In this document: one piece after another, positions 25,686 through 30,466 of the stretch
How the letters are laid out: the number at the start of each line of letters is the position of its first letter
Numbering within the stretch: the stretch's first letter is position 1
Source of the DNA: Collinsella aerofaciens
Lineage (GTDB): Bacteria > Actinomycetota > Coriobacteriia > Coriobacteriales > Coriobacteriaceae
Direction: 5' to 3'
Assembly: GCA_021639365.1 (NCBI GenBank)
Contig: JAJXHK010000026.1
Span: 1-30,466 of the forward strand
DNA: 30,466 bases
Notes under the pieces: model-generated
The model's input: only the letters and a program-made list of their open reading frames with translations
What the model was told of the DNA's origin: nothing
Database searches by the model: none
Position numbers and translations under genes: made by a program

Positions 25686-25828
25686 GTGCGGTCCCGTCGG
25701 GCGGGGGCACCGGCTTAGGTTTATCGCGAGTTCCGCACGAACAGGAGGCCACTTAATGTGGCCTCCGTCGTGAGCAGGACTGTAGAGCAGGAAACCTAAA
25801 CCGGTGCCCCCGCCCGACGGGACCGCAC
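25686..25828. repeat. long hairpin B2 (family B)
   Basis: Outer arms 25686-25722 and 25792-25828 pair over 37 bp with one C/A mismatch (25714/25800). The core (25708-25806) is identical to that of B3 (27457-27555) at 98 of 99 positions. Inner structure: CACGA/TCGTG (25736-25740, 25768-25772) and GGAGGCCAC/GTGGCCTCC (25744-25752, 25758-25766) around TTAAT, then two GAGCAGGA copies 13 bp apart. The conserved left flank 25631-25670 matches 27376-27415 at 35 of 40. The right arm ends 3 bp before the ATPase stop codon. Confidence 0.93.
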
Positions 25829-25831
25829 GCC

Positions 25832-27205
25832 CTACTTCAGACCAAGCGACCATTTCCATGCGGGAATGACTTCGATAATGCCGTGCTCCGTTTCGATCTG
25901 GGTCGCCTCGCGCAGCGTGATGATTTTTGCGTCTTTGATCCCAGTTTTTGACATCGCCATCTCAAGGGAGCCGACTTCACGCCGGCGTGTTTTCTCCGCC
26001 GTCATATCGACCGTCGCCTGGAAGAGAGCATAGGGATCTGATGCCAAGGCATCTCCAACCAGAAAATCGACCTTTTCTCGCGTCTGCGTTGGGGCCGTAT
26101 ATGAAGTCACCGTTTCCATGCGACCGTTTGCCGTTCGACGCATGAGCTCGGCATATATCGCAGTCTCCAGACGCTTTCCGATATCCTGCTGATTGGCGCG
26201 CGACGTCGCATACGCCATCCCCTGATCGACGGCATAGACTTTATCCATTGTCGTTGTCTTCGGCGATAGCGCCGTCGAATACTCCGGGAGCAAACCAATG
26301 AGATGAGCCTGCTGGAACAGGCGCACGAGCTCACTGATCTTTTCCCATGACGCTCGATATCCGACAGACTTTAAAGCATCCAGCAAACGGTTAACCGAGA
26401 GGTCGCACCCCGTGTTCCTCAGGCAGAAGAGCCCCACTTGGTTGGCGAGCGCGATATCTGTACGCCCACTTCGCTCAAGAATATCTCTAGCAACAACATC
26501 TCGTAGATAAGCCTGAAGCATCTGAATGCGCGAACCGGCATCAAGCTCCTGAACCCCAGGGAAGCCACCCTCTACGAGGTAACGGTCGTATGCCGATTCC
26601 AAATCAGTCCGTTGCTGCGGAGAAACAGCTGGAGCTCCAGCATCAGTAGGCATATCCGGCGTTTCAATGTGATGAAACGCACAATACTCGCGAAACGAGA
26701 GCGGATGCATGGCATACTCCTGCGAACGACCGCGGAACTGCGTCGCGATTTCATCAGCCGAGAGCTTCGAAGAAGATCCAGTAATAACAAGCGTCACATT
26801 CTCATGCTCAGCCAACCGTTGACACACGCCCTGCCATCCATCAGTCTCCTGCACCTCATCCAAAAAGAGATAACAGCCCTTTGACCGCGCAGAGGGAACT
26901 TGCCGCCAATATTCTTCCAATATGTCGCTCATAAGCGTGTCCGGCGCAGGCCGAAGACGATCGTCGGCAAAATTGAAATAAAAGATACGCTCGGGATCGA
27001 TACCGCGATCGATAAGGCGACGAATCCACTGAAACGCATAGAACGTTTTACCGCAGCGCCTGATGCCCGTGATGATATGGACAAGATTGAACGGCTTTGG
27101 CTCAGGAAGATCACCGATGACATCGTCTCGATGCACGACATGAGGAATCTCAAAGGAACGGGCCTCGGCAACAATCTCCGCAATACTCAACGCTGTAGGT
27201 GCCAT
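25832..27205 (-). CDS. AAA-type ATPase with DUF4143-like C-terminal domain
   Basis: A 457-residue protein of the widespread AAA_14 plus DUF4143 family, whose cellular role is not established. Walker A is GIRRCGKT (about 47-54), Walker B is YLFLDEVQ (about 112-119), and the sensor region is VITGSSSKLSADEIATQFRG, followed by the family block HPLSFREYCAF. The C-terminal half contains RYLVEGGFPGV and a possible PD-(D/E)xK-like core ending in KVDFLVGD. The ATG at 27205 has AAAGGAG upstream. It is framed by nearly identical hairpins B2 and B3, has a double palindrome in its promoter, and is more AT-rich than its neighbours. Such ATPases are often accessory genes, and transfer is plausible. Confidence 0.9.
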   Translation of the reverse strand: MAPTALSIAEIVAEARSFEIPHVVHRDDVIGDLPEPKPFNLVHIITGIRRCGKTFYAFQWIRRLIDRGIDPERIFYFNFADDRLRPAPDTLMSDILEEYWRQVPSARSKGCYLFLDEVQETDGWQGVCQRLAEHENVTLVITGSSSKLSADEIATQFRGRSQEYAMHPLSFREYCAFHHIETPDMPTDAGAPAVSPQQRTDLESAYDRYLVEGGFPGVQELDAGSRIQMLQAYLRDVVARDILERSGRTDIALANQVGLFCLRNTGCDLSVNRLLDALKSVGYRASWEKISELVRLFQQAHLIGLLPEYSTALSPKTTTMDKVYAVDQGMAYATSRANQQDIGKRLETAIYAELMRRTANGRMETVTSYTAPTQTREKVDFLVGDALASDPYALFQATVDMTAEKTRRREVGSLEMAMSKTGIKDAKIITLREATQIETEHGIIEVIPAWKWSLGLK

Positions 27206-27228
27206 GATGCTCTCCTTTCAACATCTTG

Positions 27229-27292
27229 AGTATATAACTTCTCGTGTAGGACGAGAAGTTATGACCGAAACTTCTCGTCCTACACGAGAAGT
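27229..27292 (-). promoter_or_regulatory. promoter and double palindrome upstream of the ATPase gene
   Basis: On the minus strand a -10 TATACT (27229-27234) gives a short leader before the start codon at 27205. Directly upstream are two copies of AACTTCTCGT-N5-ACGAGAAGT (27236-27260 and 27269-27292). They are exact reverse complements of each other, with loops GTAGG and CCTAC. The sites cover the -10/-35 spacer and -35, as expected for a dimeric or tetrameric repressor. Confidence 0.65.
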
Positions 27293-27437
27293 AGAAGGTA
27301 GATTTTCAGGCATGTCCCAAAAATCGACTTATACAAGACAGGCGCCCCAGGCCCATAACGACCAAGAGCGCCTTACATCTAGAAATAATCAGCCCAGTTC
27401 CGAAAAGCGAGCCGCATGCGACAACCACGTAGCCACA

Positions 27438-27574
27438 GGCCCCGGGGGAGCGGGGACACCGGCTTAGGTTTATCGCGAGTTCCGCACGAACAGGAGGCCA
27501 CTTAATGTGGCCTCCGTCGTGAGCAGGACTGTAGAGCAGGAAACCTAAGCCGGTGTCCCCGCTCTCCCGGGGCC
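27438..27574. repeat. long hairpin B3 (family B)
   Basis: Outer arms 27438-27471 and 27541-27574 pair over 34 bp with one G/T wobble (27447/27565). The core matches B2 at 98 of 99 positions, in the same orientation, 1,749 bp away. The outermost arms differ from B2. The octamer ACGCCCTA follows both hairpins (27577-27584; 25827-25834) and contains the stop codon of each adjacent minus-strand gene. With the promoter palindromes and the degenerate hairpin at 27340-27374, it fills the gene-free gap 27206-27581. Confidence 0.93.
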
Positions 27575-27581
27575 GAACGCC

Positions 27582-29765
27582 CTAATTATTAAGCATGCGG
27601 TCGAAGCTTCCCGAGTCGCCATCCCGATAGTCGGCGGTCATCAGGATCTCCTGCGGAATTCGCCCGCCCTCGCGCAGCACGTTGCGGAACTGCACGCGCG
27701 TGACCATGGGCAGGTCTTTGATCGTCGCCGCCAGGTTCTGCGGCACGCCCTGGTTGGCAGCCGCGGGCTCGCACTCGCCACCGGCCTTCACGCGACGCTT
27801 GTGCTCGGCAAGCATGGCGCGATACATGCCGGCATGCAGGCGAATCTCAACGACGTTGGCGTTGCGGGCCTGCTCGACGATACGCGCACCCTCTCGATCG
27901 ATATCGCCAACGTAGTAGACATAGTTAAAGCGATAGCCAATCTCAGCCAGATAATCATCCAACGCATGCGAGACGCTCGCCTTGCAGCCGCCGCCAAAGA
28001 TGACGCCGCCGACCTTGGTGCCAAAGAGCTTGGCATGCCTACGACCGCGCAGGAGCTTGACGATCTCGTCATAGGTGTCCAGGTTCTCGACCATAATGAA
28101 CGGCTTGTCGGCGCCCAGCGTAAAGAAGCCCGTAAAGTGCACGGGGCGGTTGGGCGCGACCTTGATCGCCTGCATGCTGATGCCCTTTTCGGTCATTCGT
28201 CTGATCAGACGCTCGCCGTGCTTACCGTCAAAGGCCTTCTCGTCGTTGAAGATCTGATAGGCGCGCTGGCGACGCGAGGCAACCGGCGTGTCGACGCCGC
28301 GGTTCTGCTCAATCCAAGCCTGGATGATTGCGATCTCCTCGGCAATCTTGCGATTGGACATCTCGTTATGCTGAGTGCGCTGCGGAGCCTTTTTGCCGTC
28401 CTTGCCCTCGACCTTAACGATTTGAGTCTGCTGCTCCTTAATCTTGGAGAGCGCCGTGGGCGTGGGAACGACCTTGAGCAGTTGCCTGCCCAAAACGCGG
28501 GCCAGGGCAAACGCCGAGACCTCGCCATGGGCGGTCGGCTCAGACTGCTGGGCAGCCGTATCTGCTGCGGCAGGCTCGGGCTTCTTCTGAGACTTGCGCT
28601 TGGAATCGCCTTGGGCATTGCGCTCGCGTTTCGGCGCAGACGCCTGCTTCTGCGAACGCCCGGGCTTGTCTTCCTTCGCCGGCTGGCGCTTGGGCTGCTC
28701 CACCGGAGCGTCTACCTTTGCATCTTCGTCGCGCGTCGTCACTTGCTCAGCAGCCGTCTGAGCATTTGAGCCACGACCACCGCGATGACGACGACGGCGA
28801 GGCCTGCTCGAGGTACTCTCCCCTGCCTGCTCACCCGCAGGTCGCTGGCCCTGAGCCTCCACATCGGACGCAGCCTGCGGCTCAACAGGCTTCTGCTCAC
28901 GAACTTCCGGCTCGGCAGGCTTCTCAGACACTTCCGCTTGCGCCGCAGGAGCCTGGTCGGCCTTCTCCTGACGCTTTACGGGATACGCACGTCCCGCAAA
29001 ACCGCGTCCGGGACGGCACGAACCCGGAGCCTTCTTGGCCGGCTCCCTGGAATCGCCCGGGACCTCGGTAGCCTCTTCGGCCTCGTGCGCGACCTCCTGC
29101 TGCTCGGCCTTAAAGTGGGCACCGCGGCGACGCCTGGGCTCCTGAGGCTCAGCGGGCTTCTGTTCTTTCACAGGCTCCTGCGGCTCGGTAACAGGCTCAT
29201 TCTCGACAACCTCGGCATCCGCCGCATCCTTTTGAGCCACGGCGCGACGGAAACGCTCCTGCTGGGCACGACGTTGCGCATCGCGCTTGCCGCCTCCGCC
29301 AAAACCGCCTCGACCCGCCTTGGCGGTGAAGGCACGCACGACATGCTCATCGAGCAGCTCGTCAGTATCGACATGCTCACGCGGGGCAGCTTCTTCCGCA
29401 GCAGGCGCCTCAACGGAATCATCGACGGAAACCTCTTCGGCAACCTCGGCAGGCTGCTCCTGAACATCATGAATCTCGGCATTGATGGTATAAAACGCCG
29501 GGCGCCCGTTGATGCCGCTGCCCTCGATCTTGGTCACGATCTTCGCCGCGATGAGCTCATCGCGCATCGCCTTGGTGTCACATTCCTTATCGACGGAGCG
29601 GAAAATCTGCGCCAGCGCGCTCGATTTAATCTTGAGCGCCTTGCGGCAGAGCAGGTCGTAGGCAACGAGCTTGGCCCGCTCGGCAGAAAGCGACGTCTGG
29701 CTGCTCAGACGCTCAGCCAGAGCATCGACATTGTTTTGGTTATCGGAATATACCGTCTTGGCCAC
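27582..29765 (-). CDS. large protein with N-terminal winged-helix-like region, disordered basic/acidic linker and JetD/DUF2220-like Toprim domain
   Basis: The 727-residue protein is read from a GTG at 29765, which has AAAGGGG close upstream; the ATG 24 nt earlier lacks a site. Residues 1-100 look like a winged helix (AERAKLVAYDLLCRKAL...INGRPAFYTI). Residues about 105-412 are low-complexity, rich in Ala, Glu, Pro, Lys and Arg, with an RPRRRRHRGGRG patch, so probably disordered and nucleic-acid-binding. Residues 413-727 contain AYQIFNDEKAFD, then VENLDTYDEI (E560), GGVIFGGGCKAS and YYVGDIDREGARI (D621, D623). This is the Toprim acidic triad arranged as in DUF2220/JetD of Wadjet. No jetA, jetB or jetC is nearby. 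The homology is from pattern memory; function is unknown, possibly a DNA nuclease or RNA-related factor. Confidence 0.85.
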   Translation of the reverse strand: MAKTVYSDNQNNVDALAERLSSQTSLSAERAKLVAYDLLCRKALKIKSSALAQIFRSVDKECDTKAMRDELIAAKIVTKIEGSGINGRPAFYTINAEIHDVQEQPAEVAEEVSVDDSVEAPAAEEAAPREHVDTDELLDEHVVRAFTAKAGRGGFGGGGKRDAQRRAQQERFRRAVAQKDAADAEVVENEPVTEPQEPVKEQKPAEPQEPRRRRGAHFKAEQQEVAHEAEEATEVPGDSREPAKKAPGSCRPGRGFAGRAYPVKRQEKADQAPAAQAEVSEKPAEPEVREQKPVEPQAASDVEAQGQRPAGEQAGESTSSRPRRRRHRGGRGSNAQTAAEQVTTRDEDAKVDAPVEQPKRQPAKEDKPGRSQKQASAPKRERNAQGDSKRKSQKKPEPAAADTAAQQSEPTAHGEVSAFALARVLGRQLLKVVPTPTALSKIKEQQTQIVKVEGKDGKKAPQRTQHNEMSNRKIAEEIAIIQAWIEQNRGVDTPVASRRQRAYQIFNDEKAFDGKHGERLIRRMTEKGISMQAIKVAPNRPVHFTGFFTLGADKPFIMVENLDTYDEIVKLLRGRRHAKLFGTKVGGVIFGGGCKASVSHALDDYLAEIGYRFNYVYYVGDIDREGARIVEQARNANVVEIRLHAGMYRAMLAEHKRRVKAGGECEPAAANQGVPQNLAATIKDLPMVTRVQFRNVLREGGRIPQEILMTADYRDGDSGSFDRMLNN

Positions 29766-29870
29766 GGGGCCCCTTTCATATGCACACATATACGTCTACA
29801 TGGTACAACGCACGCCCCTATCCACGCAAAACATCTGCGAGAACGCCCTCCGCGTTGCCTGCCCACGCAA

Positions 29871-29909
29871 GAAAAAAGACCGGGCCCGCGTAATTGCGGA
29901 CCCGGTCTT
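29871..29909 (-). terminator. cstA terminator
   Basis: AAGACCGGGCCCGC pairs with GCGGACCCGGTCTT (29876-29889 with 29896-29909, one mismatch). On the minus strand it is followed by a run of T (complement of 29872-29877). Confidence 0.9.
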
Positions 29910-29948
29910 CCGAGTCATATAGATGGAGGATTCTGTCCGTCCGATCGA

Positions 29949-30466
29949 CTAGGCCTTGGCGGCCTCGGCGTCGGCAGGAGCCTCGGCGGCAGCGGCGCGG
30001 CCATACTCGGCCTTGCCCATCTCGGACCACTCGGGCTCCTCGTCGGGCATGGAGCCGGCCTCCTTGCCGAAGAACTCCTTGAGGCAGTTGACGGCAACGA
30101 TGAGGCCCAGGACCATCAGCAGGACGGCAAAGACGAGCTGCAGGCCCTTGGTGGCGGCGACGGAGACGGCAGCCGTGGTGGCGGTAGCCGGGATGGTGCC
30201 GAAGAAGCCGTAGGCCTGGACGGCGGTCATGCAGCCCATGGCGCTCTGGACCAGCGAGGTGAAGGTGCAGCAGAGCAGGAAGGCGACGGGCACGTAGAGC
30301 ATCCAACCCTTGCGGCCGGTGCACTTGCAGAACACGGCGAGGGTGATCATGGTCATACCGCCGAGCAGCTGGTTGGAGGCACCAAAGAGCGGCCAGATGT
30401 TGGCATAACCGCCAAAGGCGAGGGCGAGACCGGGAAGCAGGGTGACGACCGTGGCGAACCAGGGGT
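29949..30466 (-). CDS. cstA: C-terminal part of carbon starvation protein A (CstA-family peptide/pyruvate transporter), truncated by the window edge
   Basis: The frame is open to the right edge, so only the last 172 residues are seen; the methionine at 30356 is internal. The segment begins WFATVVTLLPGLALAFGG and contains IWPLFGASNQLLGGMTMI, the conserved CstA motif near the C-terminal membrane helices. Two further helices are WMLYVPVAFLLCCTFTSLV and GLQLVFAVLLMVLGLIVAV. A charged Glu/Ala-rich tail ends ...ADAEAAKA. CstA is an inner-membrane transporter for peptides or pyruvate induced at carbon limitation in other bacteria. It ends 39 nt before its terminator; promoter and start are outside the window. 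Confidence 0.88.
   Translation of the reverse strand, partial: PWFATVVTLLPGLALAFGGYANIWPLFGASNQLLGGMTMITLAVFCKCTGRKGWMLYVPVAFLLCCTFTSLVQSAMGCMTAVQAYGFFGTIPATATTAAVSVAATKGLQLVFAVLLMVLGLIVAVNCLKEFFGKEAGSMPDEEPEWSEMGKAEYGRAAAAEAPADAEAAKA

Noticed and set aside
25508..25756. Small ORF across the tRNA fragments and into hairpin B2
   Set aside because: It is translated from repeat DNA (KKREAFSSAARKERS-type text), lacks a ribosome site and ends inside a hairpin.
27582..29765. Complete Wadjet (JetABCD) defence system
   Set aside because: Only a JetD-like protein is visible. Neighbours are an unrelated ATPase and cstA, not SMC, kleisin or KITE subunits.

Overview
Organism and basis. The window is GC-rich. 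It combines a xylulose/fructose-phosphate phosphoketolase, glycogen/maltodextrin phosphorylase with 4-alpha-glucanotransferase, a Tat-type sugar-binding lipoprotein with an MsmK-type ABC system, a CstA peptide transporter and many GntR/LacI regulators. This suits a saccharolytic gut actinobacterium of the class Coriobacteriia, most likely Collinsella. The assignment rests on gene content and protein style, not on a marker gene.

Layout. 1-2323: start of a truncated minus-strand gene, two overlapping GntR/UTRA regulators and a small hypothetical gene. 2324-2740: two long hairpins (family A). 2741-6502: phosphoketolase (xfp) and a LacI-family regulator, with twin AAAACGTTTT palindromes in the xfp promoter. 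6686-10397: murB, a Tat-exported PcsB-like cell-wall hydrolase and galE, with a family-B hairpin at 7729-7859. 10619-14521: malQ and the phosphorylase. 14620-14916: an 80-bp-period array of inverted motifs. 15056-20444: a minus-strand ABC sugar importer (binding protein, two permeases, ATPase) preceded by a TreR-like GntR regulator. 20674-23124: a PTS EIIC-EIIB protein fused to a HAD phosphatase. 23238-25417: polyprenyl synthase, a cytosolic peptidoglycan-binding-domain protein and tRNA-Gln(UUG). 25431-27584: a DUF4143-type ATPase bracketed by two nearly identical family-B hairpins. 27582-29765: a large protein with a JetD/DUF2220-like Toprim domain. 29949 to the end: the C-terminal part of CstA.

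How the genes work together. The centre is an alpha-glucan/maltodextrin module. The ABC importer brings in oligosaccharides, MalQ and the phosphorylase turn them into glucose and glucose-1-phosphate, and the PTS-HAD fusion could import a sugar as its phosphate and then dephosphorylate it. A near-palindrome, TTGTTTRAACAA, recurs in the promoters of malQ, the ABC operon and the regulator/PTS intergenic region, suggesting one regulon under the TreR-like repressor. Phosphoketolase would feed the resulting hexose phosphates to acetyl-phosphate.

Most unusual content. (1) A superfamily of long intergenic hairpins with conserved cores and conserved flanks but unrelated, nearly perfectly complementary arms. 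(2) The exact 80-bp array. (3) The PTS-HAD fusion. (4) The orphan JetD-like protein. Novelty could not be checked here because no database was available.
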